Origin: Fodinicurvata fenggangensis DSM 21160
Lineage (GTDB): Bacteria; Pseudomonadota; Alphaproteobacteria; Kiloniellales; DSM-21159
Reading direction: 5' to 3'
Assembly: GCF_000686045.1 (NCBI RefSeq)
Contig: NZ_JMLV01000009.1
Location: 98,492 to 162,491, forward strand
Length of the DNA: 64,000 bases
A program made the position numbers and the translations under genes. The notes beneath the pieces were generated by a model. That model worked only from the letters and a program-made list of their open reading frames with translations. It made no database searches and had not been told where the DNA came from. Shown one piece after another: positions 25,484-34,550 of this stretch. Each line of letters opens with the position of its first letter. The first letter of the stretch is position 1.

Positions 25484-26958
25484 CCAGCGAACTGACCCGA
25501 CTGACCCTGGCCGAGGCGCGCGACGCACTGGCCAAAGGGGACTTCAGCGCACGCGAGCTGACCGAGGCCCATGTCTCGGCCATGGAGGCGGCGCGCGATC
25601 TCAACAGCTTCATCGTGGAGACGCCCGAGAAGGCTCTTGAGGGTGCGGACGAGGCTGACAAACGCCGTGCCAAGGGTGAGGCGCGAACGCTCGAGGGGCT
25701 GCCCTTGGCGATCAAGGACCTGTTCTGCACGCGCGATGTCCAGACCACGGCCGGCAGCCGTATCCTGGAAGGCTTCGCGCCGCCCTATGAATCCACAGTG
25801 ACGCAAAAGCTTTGGGACGATGGCGCGCTGATGCTGGGCAAGACCAACCTGGACGAGTTCGCCATGGGTTCGTCCAACATGACCAGCTATTACGGCGGCG
25901 TCGAAAATCCCTGGAAGCGCGAGGGCGACAACCACAAGCTGGTGCCCGGCGGTTCCTCCGGCGGCTCGGCGACGGCGGTGGCCGGGCGCCTGGCACTGGG
26001 CGCCACCGGCACCGACACCGGCGGTTCGATCCGCCAACCGGCAGCCTTCACCGGCATCACAGGCATGAAGCCCACCTATGGGCGCTGTTCACGCTGGGGC
26101 ATCGTTGCCTTTGCCTCGTCCCTGGACCAGGCCGGCCCCATGGCGCGCTCGGTACGTGACTGCGCCCTGTTGCTCAGGTCCATGTGCGGGCACGATCCCA
26201 AGGACTCCACCTCGGTGGACATGCCTGTGCCGGATTTTGAGGCGGCCCTGACGGGCGACGTGCGCGGCCTCAGGGTCGGCATCCCCAAGGAATACCGTGT
26301 CGACGGCATGTCGGAGGAAATCGACAGCCTCTGGCAGCAGGGCATCGACTGGCTGAAGGCCGCGGGTGCCGAAGTCCACGACATCTCGCTGCCACACACG
26401 CAGTATGCCCTGCCGACCTATTACATCATCGCTCCGGCCGAGGCCTCCTCGAACCTGGCGCGCTATGACGGTGTGCGCTACGGCCAGCGCGGTGAAGGCT
26501 ACGACAATCTGGAACAGATGTACGAGGCCACGCGCGGCACCGGCTTCGGCGACGAGGTGAAGCGCCGCCTGTTGATCGGCACCTACGTGCTGTCAGCCGG
26601 TTACTATGACGCCTACTACAACAAGGCCCGCCAGGTGCGCAGCCTGATCGCCCAGGACTTCACGAAGGCCTATGAAGCGGTGGATGTGATCCTGACGCCC
26701 ACGGCACCCTCGGCGGCTTTTGCCATGGGCGACAAGATGGATGATCCGGTGGCTATGTATCTCAATGACGTCTTCACCGTGCCGGCCAGCCTGGCCGGCC
26801 TGCCGGGGGTCTCGCTGCCGGCGGGACTGTCGTCGGACGGCCTGCCGCTGGGCCTGCAGCTGCTGGGCAGGCCCTTTGACGAGGAAACGGTGCTGCGCAG
26901 CGCCGGGGTTCTGGAAGAAGCCGCCGCCTTCACGGCCGAGCCGGCCAGCCTGTCGTAA
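25480..26958 (+). CDS. gatA: Asp-tRNA(Asn)/Glu-tRNA(Gln) amidotransferase subunit A
   Basis: A 492-residue amidase-signature protein. The catalytic Lys lies in LPLAIKDLF, the cis-Ser in [13 protein letters not shown] and the nucleophile Ser in [13 protein letters not shown]. GatA releases ammonia from glutamine for the transamidation done by GatB. ATG 25480 is chosen because it overlaps the gatC stop; a longer upstream frame only shadows gatC. gatB starts 12 bases downstream. Confidence 0.97.
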   Translation: MTSELTRLTLAEARDALAKGDFSARELTEAHVSAMEAARDLNSFIVETPEKALEGADEADKRRAKGEARTLEGLPLAIKDLFCTRDVQTTAGSRILEGFAPPYESTVTQKLWDDGALMLGKTNLDEFAMGSSNMTSYYGGVENPWKREGDNHKLVPGGSSGGSATAVAGRLALGATGTDTGGSIRQPAAFTGITGMKPTYGRCSRWGIVAFASSLDQAGPMARSVRDCALLLRSMCGHDPKDSTSVDMPVPDFEAALTGDVRGLRVGIPKEYRVDGMSEEIDSLWQQGIDWLKAAGAEVHDISLPHTQYALPTYYIIAPAEASSNLARYDGVRYGQRGEGYDNLEQMYEATRGTGFGDEVKRRLLIGTYVLSAGYYDAYYNKARQVRSLIAQDFTKAYEAVDVILTPTAPSAAFAMGDKMDDPVAMYLNDVFTVPASLAGLPGVSLPAGLSSDGLPLGLQLLGRPFDEETVLRSAGVLEEAAAFTAEPASLS

Positions 26959-26970
26959 TAGGAATACAGC

Positions 26971-28434
26971 ATGAGTTTGATTCAGGGTGAAACAGGCGAC
27001 TGGGAAGTCATCATCGGGCTGGAAATCCATGCCCAGATCATCTCACGCTCCAAGCTCTTCTCCGGCGCCTCCACAGCATTCGGCTCCGCGCCGAATAGCC
27101 AGGTGTCCCTGGTGGATGCCGCCATGCCCGGTATGCTGCCGGTGCTCAATCGGGAATGCGTGGCCCAGGCCGTACGTACGGGCTTGGGACTGAAGGCGCA
27201 CATCAATCTGGTTTCGGTCTTCGAGCGCAAGAACTACTTCTATCCCGATCTGCCCCAGGGCTATCAGATCAGCCAGTACCAGACTCCGGTGGTCGGCGAG
27301 GGCGTGATCACCATCGACCTGCCCGATGGCTCTTCACGCGACATCGGCATCGAGCGCCTGCACATGGAACAGGACGCCGGCAAGTCCCTGCACGACCAGG
27401 ATCCGAACAAGACCTTCGTCGACCTTAACCGCTCGGGCGTCGCGCTGATGGAGATTGTCTCCAAGCCCGACATGCGTTCGGCCGAGGAGGCAGGCGCCTA
27501 TATCCGCAAGCTGCGCTCCATCCTGCGCTACCTGGGAACCTGTGACGGCAACATGGACGAGGGGTCCATGCGCTGTGACGTCAACCTCTCGGTGCGCCGG
27601 CCCGGTGAAGAACTGGGTACGCGTACGGAAACAAAGAACGTGAACTCCGTACGCTTCGTGCAGCAGGCCATCGACTACGAGGCCCGCCGACAGGTGGAGC
27701 TGCTGGAGAGCGGCGGCCGCGTGATCCTGGAAACCCGCCTGTTCGATGCGCGCAAGGGCGAAAGCCGGTCCATGCGCAGCAAGGAAGAGGCGCACGACTA
27801 TCGCTATTTCCCCGATCCCGACCTGCTGCCCCTGGAGATCGAGCAGGCCTGGGTGGACGAGTTGGGCGCCAACCTGCCGGAACTGCCCGACGAGAAGAAG
27901 GCACGCTTCATCAAGGACTATGGCCTGACGCCCTATGACGCCAGCGTGCTGGTGGCCGAGCAGGCCAATGCGGCCTTCTTCGAGACGGTATTGGGCGATG
28001 GCGGAAAGCGTGATCCCAAGCTCGTCTCCAACTGGGTGACGGTGAACTTCTTCGGCGCGCTCAATGCCTCGGGCCTGGACCTTGGGGACGCTCCGGTCAG
28101 CGCAGAGCAGCTGGGCGGCCTGATCGACCTGATCGCCGACGGCACGATCTCTGGACGTATTGCCAAGGAGGTCTTCGAGGAGATGTGGGCCACCGGCAAG
28201 GACGCCGCCACGATCGTCGAGGAAAAGGGCCTGAAGCAGATCACCGACACCGGCGAGATCGAGGCCATTGTCGACAAGGTGATCGCCGAGAATCCCGACC
28301 AGGCCGAGCAGTTCCGCAGCGGTGACAACCCCAAGGTCATCGGCTGGTTCGTCGGCCAGGTCATGAAGGCCAGTCAGGGCAAGGCCAATCCCGGCATGGT
28401 CAATCAGCTGCTCAAGGACAAACTAGGCGGCTGA
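26971..28434 (+). CDS. gatB: Asp-tRNA(Asn)/Glu-tRNA(Gln) amidotransferase subunit B
   Basis: A 487-residue GatB. The kinase-like cradle begins [13 protein letters not shown] and includes [17 protein letters not shown] and [11 protein letters not shown]; the helical and YqeY tail domains occupy the last third. GatB phosphorylates the misacylated Glu or Asp and amidates it on the tRNA. It closes the gatCAB operon. No intrinsic terminator is seen in the following 176 bases. Confidence 0.97.
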   Translation: MSLIQGETGDWEVIIGLEIHAQIISRSKLFSGASTAFGSAPNSQVSLVDAAMPGMLPVLNRECVAQAVRTGLGLKAHINLVSVFERKNYFYPDLPQGYQISQYQTPVVGEGVITIDLPDGSSRDIGIERLHMEQDAGKSLHDQDPNKTFVDLNRSGVALMEIVSKPDMRSAEEAGAYIRKLRSILRYLGTCDGNMDEGSMRCDVNLSVRRPGEELGTRTETKNVNSVRFVQQAIDYEARRQVELLESGGRVILETRLFDARKGESRSMRSKEEAHDYRYFPDPDLLPLEIEQAWVDELGANLPELPDEKKARFIKDYGLTPYDASVLVAEQANAAFFETVLGDGGKRDPKLVSNWVTVNFFGALNASGLDLGDAPVSAEQLGGLIDLIADGTISGRIAKEVFEEMWATGKDAATIVEEKGLKQITDTGEIEAIVDKVIAENPDQAEQFRSGDNPKVIGWFVGQVMKASQGKANPGMVNQLLKDKLGG

Positions 28435-28610
28435 TCCGCTTGGTCTGGCAGGGCATGGAGTTCATGTCGAGCCTGCGGAGGCTGCCGGTTTCTGGGACAT
28501 GCCTGCATGCATAGGAGCCCTGCCCGCAGGGGACTACCTGACGGCCTGTCGCTCTGTTAGGGCTTGGGTCTCGCTTGCGGGGACCTGAATAACGTCAGAA
28601 CAAGAGCTTC

Positions 28611-29513
28611 ATGTCATCTTCCTCCCTCTTCGTGCGGCTGATGCCCGGGCTGTTCGTGGTGCTCTGGGCCACGGGTTTCATCGGGGCCAAGCTGGGCCTG
28701 CCCTATGCCGAATCACAGACCTTCCTGGCGCTGCGCTTTGCGCTGGTTACCCTGTTGGTGGTGCCGCTGGCCTTTGTCATGAAGGCGCAGTGGCCGCGCG
28801 ATCCGCGGCAGGTGGCGCATGCCGCCGTGGTTGGCGTCGTGGTGCACTCCCTCTACCTGGGCGCCGTCTTCGCTTCCATCGAGCAGGGACTGCCGGCTGG
28901 ACTGTCGGCCCTGATCGTCTGCCTGCAGCCGATTCTGACGGCCACGGTCGTCGGGCCGCTGCTGGGCGAGACGGTGCGCCCGCGGCAGATTGTCGGCCTG
29001 GTGCTGGGCCTCCTGGGCGTTGTCATGGTGCTCTCGGGACGCATGGACCTGGCCGTCGGCGCCGCCCCCTTCGAAGGTTTCGGCACCCCGGCGGTGCTGC
29101 TCAGCGTTCTGGCCCTTCTGGCCATCACCTTCGGTGTCGTCTATCAGAAGCGCTTCTGCACCGACCTGGATCTCTGGGCCGGAGCTGCCATCCAGTACAC
29201 GGCCGCGACCTTTGCAACCGGGGTCGTCGCGCTGGCCTTCGAGGACAATCACATCACCTGGAGCGGCGAGTTCCTCTTTGCCCTGGGGTGGTTGGTCCTG
29301 GTTCTCTCTATCGGTGCGGTCAGCCTGCTGATGCTGCTGATCCGTCTGGGCGAGGCCGGCCGTACGGCCAGCCTGTTCTACCTGGTTCCGCCGGTCACCG
29401 GCACGATCGCCTGGATTCTGTTCGACGAGACGCTGGGACCGGTGGCCCTGGCAGGAATGCTGGTGGCTGCCCTGGGCGTGGCACTGGTGGTGGTGCGTCC
29501 GCGCAGGGGCTGA
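28611..29513 (+). CDS. DMT superfamily transporter (EamA)
   Basis: A 300-residue membrane protein with about ten hydrophobic segments in two EamA repeats. The N-terminal segment LMPGLFVVLWATGFIGAKLGLPYAE is split by the family-typical WATGF motif, and a second repeat ends in VTGTIAWILFDE and ALGVALVVVRPR. EamA proteins export small metabolites such as amino acids. The substrate is unknown. It stands alone on the plus strand between gatB and the GST gene. Confidence 0.88.
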   Translation: MSSSSLFVRLMPGLFVVLWATGFIGAKLGLPYAESQTFLALRFALVTLLVVPLAFVMKAQWPRDPRQVAHAAVVGVVVHSLYLGAVFASIEQGLPAGLSALIVCLQPILTATVVGPLLGETVRPRQIVGLVLGLLGVVMVLSGRMDLAVGAAPFEGFGTPAVLLSVLALLAITFGVVYQKRFCTDLDLWAGAAIQYTAATFATGVVALAFEDNHITWSGEFLFALGWLVLVLSIGAVSLLMLLIRLGEAGRTASLFYLVPPVTGTIAWILFDETLGPVALAGMLVAALGVALVVVRPRRG

Positions 29514-29668
29514 TACCCGGCCAGGCTTGGCGGTCTGCCTGTGTTCTCTGCCGACGGTCTTGTCGTGGCGGCCTGGGGGCGCCACCTTTGAAAGAGATTT
29601 TCCATCAGGCCGCCCCTATTCTTGCGGCGGCCGTCATCCGAAAGCCAGGGAAAGGACACTTTCGACCC

Positions 29669-30364
29669 ATGACGATCGAACTCTACAGCTGGGCGACGCC
29701 CAATGGTCACAAGGTACACATCCTGCTGGAAGAGCTGGGCCTGGACTACAATGTTCATGCCGTGAATATCGGTGCCGGCGATCAGTTTGACCCGGCGTTC
29801 CTGAAGATCAGTCCCAACAACAAGATTCCCGCCATCCTGGATCCCGACGGACCGGACGGGCAGCCGCTGCCGCTGTTTGAATCGGGTGCCATTCTATTCT
29901 ACCTGGCGGAAAAGCACGGGAAGTTCCTGCCGACCAAGGGCAAGGCACGCTATGAGGTCATGCAGTGGGTGATGTGGCAGATGGGTGGCCTGGGTCCCAT
30001 GCTGGGGCAGGCGCACCACTTCCTGAGATACGCCCCTGAAGAGGTGCCCTATGCCAAGAAGCGCTACAGCAACGAGGCCAATCGCCTGTACAATGTAATG
30101 GACAAGCGCCTGGCAGAGAGCCGCTACCTGGCCGGGGATGACTACACCATCGCGGATATTGCCGCCTGGCCCTGGACGCGCAATCCTGATGGACAGAACG
30201 TGACTCGTGAGGAATACCCGAATTTCGTGCGCTGGCATGACGAGATTGCTCAGCGTCCGGCCGTTCAGCGGGGTGTCGAGGTGCTGGCCAGTGAGCGTTT
30301 GCCGGAATTCGACGACAAGGCCAAGGATCTGCTGTTCGGTGAGGGCCAGTTTAAGAGGCGCTGA
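29669..30364 (+). CDS. Glutathione S-transferase, YfcG/nu-class type
   Basis: A 231-residue GST. The thioredoxin-fold half starts MTIELYSWATPNGHKVHILL with the TPNGHKV active-site loop of YfcG/YghU disulfide reductases, and includes NNKIPAILD and FESGAILFYLAE (glutathione-binding loop). The helical half contains YLAGDDYTIADIAAWPW, the standard folding motif. It probably acts as a glutathione-dependent disulfide oxidoreductase in the cytosol. ATG 29669 fits homologues. The next gene starts 32 bases downstream. Confidence 0.9.
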   Translation: MTIELYSWATPNGHKVHILLEELGLDYNVHAVNIGAGDQFDPAFLKISPNNKIPAILDPDGPDGQPLPLFESGAILFYLAEKHGKFLPTKGKARYEVMQWVMWQMGGLGPMLGQAHHFLRYAPEEVPYAKKRYSNEANRLYNVMDKRLAESRYLAGDDYTIADIAAWPWTRNPDGQNVTREEYPNFVRWHDEIAQRPAVQRGVEVLASERLPEFDDKAKDLLFGEGQFKRR

Positions 30365-30396
30365 CAGGTAATCCTGGGAAAGAGGAGGTTGGGCCA

Positions 30397-31557
30397 ATGC
30401 GGGATCGGCGCAATTCAGGGGTGACGCCCGAGAGCCTGGCCGCCCAGGGCGGCTATGAGGGCGACCTCGAGACGGGGGCCGTCGTGCCGCCGGTTCATGC
30501 GGCCACCACCTTCCGGCGGGGCGATGACTACGGTCCGCCGCCCCAGGGGGACTATCTGCGCAACGCCAGCCCCACGGGGCGCCATGTGGAAGATTTGCTT
30601 GTGCGCCTTGAGGGGGCGGAGGCCGGCCTGGTCTTTGCTTCGGGCATGGCGGCGGCCACGGCGGTGGTGATGGCCCTGAGGCCTGGCGACCATCTGTTGC
30701 TGCAGGACCCGCTCTACTGGGGCTTTCGTGGCTGGGCGCTGGATTTCTGCCGCGACTGGGGGATCGAGCTTGAGACCATAGACGCCACCGATCCCGACGC
30801 TGTGGCAGCGAAGATCCGGCCGGGCAGGACGAAGCTGGTCTGGATCGAGACGCCGGGCAATCCGGTCATGCAGGTGGTGGACATTGCTGGTCTGGCCCGG
30901 ATTGCGCACGAGGCCGGCGCCCGGCTGGCCGTGGACAGCACCATGGCGACCCCTGTTCTGCAGCGGCCCCTCGAGCATGGGGCCGATATCGTCATGCATT
31001 CCGCCACCAAGTACCTGAACGGACACAGCGACGTGCTGGCTGGCGCGCTACTGACCCGGCAGGCGGATGATTTCTGGCAGCGCATCGAGCGCCACCGCAG
31101 CCAGGCGGGTGCCACGCTGGGCCCCTTCGAGGCCTGGCTGCTGCATCGTGGTTTGCGCACCCTGTTCGTGCGCGTGCGCCAGGCCACGGCCACCGCCGGC
31201 TGGCTGGCCAACCAGCTGTCCAAGCATGCCGGGGTCGAGGCGGTTCTCTATCCGGGACGGCCCGATCACCCACAGCACGACTTGGCGCGCCGGCAGATGC
31301 CGGATGGTTTCGGCGCCATGCTGAGCCTGTTGGTCAAGGGCAGCGAGAAACAGGCCGTGGACGTGGTGCGCGCCTGCCGCGTCTTCGTGCCGGCAACCTC
31401 GCTTGGCAGTACCGAAAGCCTGATCGAGCATCGCCCGACCATCGAGGGCGGCGACAGCCCGATTCCGCGCAATCTGATCCGCCTGTCCATCGGGCTGGAG
31501 GATCGCCGCGACCTGTTCGTGGATCTGGATCAGGCCTTGCGTCAGGCCCTGAAGTGA
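30397..31557 (+). CDS. Trans-sulfuration PLP enzyme, cystathionine beta-lyase-like
   Basis: A 386-residue Cys/Met-metabolism PLP-dependent protein. PLP-binding features are FASGMAAATAVV, the aspartate region RLAVDSTMATPVLQ and the Schiff-base Lys in MHSATKYLNGHSD. The C-terminus has GSTESLIEHRPTIEGG, which places it with cystathionine beta-lyases and gamma-synthases. The likely role is turnover of cystathionine or a related sulfur amino acid. It lies directly downstream of the GST gene and upstream of tRNA-Ser. Confidence 0.85.
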   Translation: MRDRRNSGVTPESLAAQGGYEGDLETGAVVPPVHAATTFRRGDDYGPPPQGDYLRNASPTGRHVEDLLVRLEGAEAGLVFASGMAAATAVVMALRPGDHLLLQDPLYWGFRGWALDFCRDWGIELETIDATDPDAVAAKIRPGRTKLVWIETPGNPVMQVVDIAGLARIAHEAGARLAVDSTMATPVLQRPLEHGADIVMHSATKYLNGHSDVLAGALLTRQADDFWQRIERHRSQAGATLGPFEAWLLHRGLRTLFVRVRQATATAGWLANQLSKHAGVEAVLYPGRPDHPQHDLARRQMPDGFGAMLSLLVKGSEKQAVDVVRACRVFVPATSLGSTESLIEHRPTIEGGDSPIPRNLIRLSIGLEDRRDLFVDLDQALRQALK

Positions 31558-31596
31558 CACGCCGGCCTGTTTGCCAAATTCTCCGCTGTCCTGTCA

Positions 31597-31626
31597 TTGA
31601 CAAGCGGGGGAGCGACTGACTAGAAA
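31597..31626 (+). promoter_or_regulatory. Candidate promoter of tRNA-Ser
   Basis: A perfect TTGACA (31597-31602) is followed after 18 bases by TAGAAA. The weak -10 box lowers confidence, but the position, 42 bases before the mature tRNA 5' end, is suitable. Confidence 0.4.
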
Positions 31627-31668
31627 GCACAGCCTGCAGACAGAGCAATGCCCCGACCTGGGGCCTGC

Positions 31669-31761
31669 GGAGGGGTGGCCGAGCGGCTGAAGGCGACGGT
31701 TTGCTAAACCGTTATAGGGTTAATAGCCCTATCGGGGGTTCGAATCCCCCTCCCTCCGCCA
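31669..31761 (+). tRNA. tRNA-Ser (GCU)
   Basis: A 93-base class II tRNA. The acceptor 5' strand GGAGGGG pairs with TCCCTCC, the anticodon loop is TTGCTAA (anticodon GCT) on a five-pair stem, there is a long variable arm, and the T arm is GGGGGTTCGAATCCCCC. The discriminator G is followed by an encoded CCA at 31759-31761. It reads AGC and AGU codons. Its 3' end is repeated 3 kb downstream, at the far side of an accessory patch. Confidence 0.97.
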
Positions 31762-31788
31762 TTTTCCGGGCTCTTCTCCATGAACGGG
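31754..31788. repeat. Left copy of a composite direct repeat (tRNA-Ser 3' end plus ISL3-like end)
   Basis: CTCCGCCATTTT (31754-31765, the tRNA-Ser 3' end) is followed after two bases by a 21-bp element starting GGGCTCTTCTCC (31768-31788). Both parts recur in the same order and orientation at 34804-34855. The GGCTCTTC start resembles termini of ISL3-family elements, and the ISL3 transposase remnant begins 13 bases further on. The repeat brackets the arsR/permease patch. Confidence 0.7.
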
Positions 31789-31801
31789 GGATGGGCATTC
31801 A

Positions 31802-32530
31802 TCAGACCCGGTTTATTACACCGTTCCATCCGCAGAGGGCCAGGACCCTCATACGGTAATTCTCGAAATTCCTGAAGCCAAACGCGCGGCGCGAGATCAT
31901 CTCCATCTTGGTATGGAAGCCCTCTGTGATGCCGTTGGATTTGGAAAAGCGCCACATCCGGACAATTGGCTCGAGCCAGGCGCGTAGCGTAGTGGCCAGG
32001 GCTTGGGCCGGGCTATTGGCAAACTGCTCGAGGAGCGCCAGGAAACGCGGCAGGACTTTTCTGGCACGTTTGGCATTCAGGGTCTTCATCAGCAGGAACC
32101 TCATCAGGCGCTGCTTGGCCGCGTAGAGGGCCTTGAGTACCGGAAAGGCTTCGAGATACTGCGCCAGACGCTGCTTCTGGTCTGTCTTCAGCGTCCACTG
32201 ATGGCGCCGCATCAAGCTGAGCAGTCCGCGGTTCTTTCGGCCCTCGGGATCCTGTTGCTGCCACAGTTTCAGGAAGTGCTGGTTGACCAGGCGGACGACA
32301 TGGAAGCGATCGGCCACGATGCGGGCGTTGGGGAAGTAGCGGCGCACGAGTGCGCGGTAGGTCTCCGAGAGATCCATCACCACCAGCTTGACCTGCGCGC
32401 GCCCCGGCAGGCGGCTGAGATAGCGCTTCAAGCTGGGCTCGGAGCGGCCCAGCACCACATCGAACACCTTGTGGTTCTTGAGATCCACCAGGCTCGTGGC
32501 GTAGCCCTGTTTGCGGCTGAAGCTTTGGGG
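31802..32530 (-). pseudogene. ISL3-family transposase, N-terminally truncated
   Basis: About 243 C-terminal residues of an ISL3 transposase. The DDE acid residues can be seen in VVMDLSETYR, VADRFHVVRL and SNGITEGFHTKME. The sequence FSRKQGYATSLVDLKNHKV is typical of the start of the catalytic core, but six codons upstream of it a stop (TGA, 32531-32533) ends the frame. The zinc-finger and helix-turn-helix N-terminus is missing, where family members are about 400 residues. The break lies right next to the promoter of the arsR operon. It cannot be active on its own. Confidence 0.9.
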
Positions 32531-32539
32531 TCACGTCGA

Positions 32540-32591
32540 TTGACAGCGAGATTGATCGATGTATATTGCATATGCGCTAAAGCGCATATGC
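32540..32591 (+). promoter_or_regulatory. arsR promoter and operator
   Basis: TTGACA (32540-32545) and TATATT (32562-32567) are spaced by 16 bases. Directly after the -10 box lies a perfect inverted repeat with 11-base arms, GCATATGCGCT-AA-AGCGCATATGC (32568-32591), ending 22 bases before the arsR start. A palindrome over the transcription start is where an ArsR/SmtB repressor would bind to shut its own operon. Confidence 0.75.
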
Positions 32592-32613
32592 GCAAAAGAG
32601 AGAGGATGAGTTG

Positions 32614-32907
32614 ATGGATATCCCTCGGATTTTGGTGGCCTTAGCTGAGCCAACCCGGCTTGCGGCGATGCAAATCATCTGGGACGGAGGTGAGCACTGT
32701 GTCTGCGAATTGATGGACCGCCTGAACACGAGCCAGTCGCGAATGTCGCGGCATATGAAGGCACTTCGGGATGCCGGTCTGGTGCTTGACCGGCGCGATG
32801 CCCAGTGGGTGCGCTATCGGCGCAATCCCGATCTGCCGCGAAGCGTCGAGTGCATTATCGACGCCGTCATCGTCGCAGCAGCAGCAAATCAGAAGGTGGC
32901 AGCATGA
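32614..32907 (+). CDS. arsR: ArsR/SmtB family metalloregulator
   Basis: A 97-residue winged-helix repressor. The ArsR signature is the CVCELMDRLNTSQSRMSRHM stretch: the CxC at the start of the DNA-binding region is the type I arsenite or antimonite-binding motif. It should leave its operator when metal or metalloid binds. ATG 32614 is preceded by GAGG at eight bases; an in-frame TTG at 32611 is the alternative. The stop overlaps the start of the permease gene by ATGA, so regulator and transporter are one operon. Confidence 0.9.
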   Translation: MDIPRILVALAEPTRLAAMQIIWDGGEHCVCELMDRLNTSQSRMSRHMKALRDAGLVLDRRDAQWVRYRRNPDLPRSVECIIDAVIVAAAANQKVAA

Positions 32908-33968
32908 GTGCCGAAACCATTGCGGCGGGTCACCGCCAGAAAAACCGTAACCGAATCCTGAAATGGGGAACGGGCCTTCTCGTGACGCTCGTTGCGTGGG
33001 GAATCGCCTACAGCCAACTCGTTCCCTTTTCCGAATGGGTGACATCGCTGTTGCCAGTCGCCCGGGACAGCCACACGGGGGAGGCTATCGCCTTTTTCGT
33101 TTACGATGTTCCCAAGGTCCTGCTCCTGCTCGCACTTATCGTGTTCGTGACAGGGGTCTTGAGAAGCTGGTTTAGCCCAGAGAAAACACGCGCCATCCTC
33201 GCCGGCAATCGCGAGATTATAGGGTATCCTCTGGCGGCGCTGCTTGGGGTTTTGACACCCTTTTGCTCCTGCTCTTCCGTGCCACTCTTCATCGGGTTTG
33301 TTTCGGCGGGTATCCCGCTGGGTGTGACCTTTGCTTTTCTGATCGCGGGGCCTTTGGTCGGTCCGGTGGGGCTTGGTCTTCTGTTCGGCCTCGTGGGTTG
33401 GCAAGTTGCCCTGATCTACCTTGTTTTTGGCTTCACCATTGCGACGGTCGCGGGCTGGGTGATGGGGCGCATGGGGCTTGAGAGATATCTGCAGGACTGG
33501 GTGCGAGAGCTTAATGCCGGTCCCGTCGGCGATGTCTCGGATGAGACATTCGATATCGTTGATCGCTTGCAAGTTGGCGTTGATCAGGTACGCGATATCG
33601 TCGGCAAGGTCTGGATTTGGGTGGTCATTGGAATTGCGATCGGAGCGCTGATCCACGGCTACGTCCCCGAAGCGATGATGTTGCGGATCATGGGCGGCGA
33701 CGCATGGTGGTCTGTCCCGGCTGCCGTGGTCGTCGGCATTCCGATGTACACCAACGCAGCAGGTGCTATCCCGGTCGTTGAGGCGCTGCTCGGCAAGGGG
33801 GCCGCCCTTGGGACGACACTCGCTTTCATGATGTCAGTAATCGCATTGTCGCTGCCGGAAATGATCATTCTCAAGCAGGTATTGACCTATCGCTTGATCG
33901 CGATTTTCGTCGCCGTCGTTGCGAGCGGTATCCTTGCCACCGGCTTTCTGTTCAACGCAATTCTCTGA
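32904..33968 (+). CDS. ArsP/YraQ-type permease (DUF318 family)
   Basis: A 354-residue membrane protein with about eight hydrophobic segments. The family core GVLTPFCSCSSVPLFIGF is intact; the paired cysteines of this CSCS motif are needed for transport in ArsP, which exports trivalent organoarsenicals. Related YraQ/SO_0444 permeases have been linked to metal efflux, so the exact substrate is open. The ArsR partner with a CxC sensor favours arsenic or antimony. Translation is coupled to arsR by a four-base overlap; a small thioredoxin-like gene follows after 11 bases. Confidence 0.87.
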   Translation: MSAETIAAGHRQKNRNRILKWGTGLLVTLVAWGIAYSQLVPFSEWVTSLLPVARDSHTGEAIAFFVYDVPKVLLLLALIVFVTGVLRSWFSPEKTRAILAGNREIIGYPLAALLGVLTPFCSCSSVPLFIGFVSAGIPLGVTFAFLIAGPLVGPVGLGLLFGLVGWQVALIYLVFGFTIATVAGWVMGRMGLERYLQDWVRELNAGPVGDVSDETFDIVDRLQVGVDQVRDIVGKVWIWVVIGIAIGALIHGYVPEAMMLRIMGGDAWWSVPAAVVVGIPMYTNAAGAIPVVEALLGKGAALGTTLAFMMSVIALSLPEMIILKQVLTYRLIAIFVAVVASGILATGFLFNAIL

Positions 33969-33979
33969 GGGAGACTGAT

Positions 33980-34216
33980 ATGAAAACTGTCAAGGTTTAC
34001 GGACCAGGCTGCAAACGCTGCGAAACGACCGAGGCCATGGTCAAGGATGCTGCTGCGAAGCTCGGTGTCGATGTCGAAATCGAGAAGGTTACCGACCCGA
34101 AATCCATAGCCGTGGCAGGTGTGATCTCCACGCCTGGTATCTCGATCGACGGCAAGCTCGTCCACACGGGCGGGTTGCCGAAGGAGGACGCGCTCCAGAA
34201 GTGGCTGCAGGCATGA
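33980..34216 (+). CDS. Small thioredoxin-family redox protein (TM0996/MTH895 type)
   Basis: A 78-residue protein starting MKTVKVYGPGCKRCETTEAM. The CKRC pair sits at the classic active-site position, and the cis-Pro loop reads GVISTPGISIDGK. Proteins of this kind are often encoded beside ArsP/YraQ permeases, where they may reduce or hand over the thiol-binding substrate. It is the third gene of the arsR operon. Confidence 0.9.
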   Translation: MKTVKVYGPGCKRCETTEAMVKDAAAKLGVDVEIEKVTDPKSIAVAGVISTPGISIDGKLVHTGGLPKEDALQKWLQA

Positions 34217-34228
34217 TGTTCGAATACT

Positions 34229-34550
34229 TTGTTCAGGCCCGCCGAATTGTTCCTGGCTTCTGTAGCGGCCTGCATGATCGAGTGCATCGAGCGCGTGATT
34301 CCGATGTTGAAGTTCGAGCTATGCGGGGCCGAGCTGAAGCTCCATGGCAATCGGCAGGATTGCCTGCCGATAATGGTCTCGATCAATTACGAAATCACCG
34401 TCGATACGGATGAAGATGACCGGCCGCCTCGATATTCTGCACAAGAATGTCCGTCAGTTCGGAATGATCTCGAACACTGTTGCCGACGCGGTCCAATTGG
34501 GGGGGGCGATTATGGGACATCGGCCCCCGCGATTGGCACATAGGTCATAA
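34229..34550 (+). pseudogene. OsmC-family protein, broken
   Basis: PAELFLASVAACMIECIERV followed by GAELKLHGNRQD and INYEITVDTDEDD is OsmC-like. The frame then shifts: the continuation LDILHKNVRQFGMISNTVAD is found in another frame from about base 34422 to a stop at 34550. The N-terminal third is missing, since the upstream bases run straight out of the thioredoxin gene. One truncation plus one frameshift means no functional product. Confidence 0.78.

Noticed and set aside
31704..31955. An 83-codon minus-strand frame ending in GIRTPDRAINPITV
   Set aside because: The tail is simply the translated complement of tRNA-Ser, a well-known false protein.
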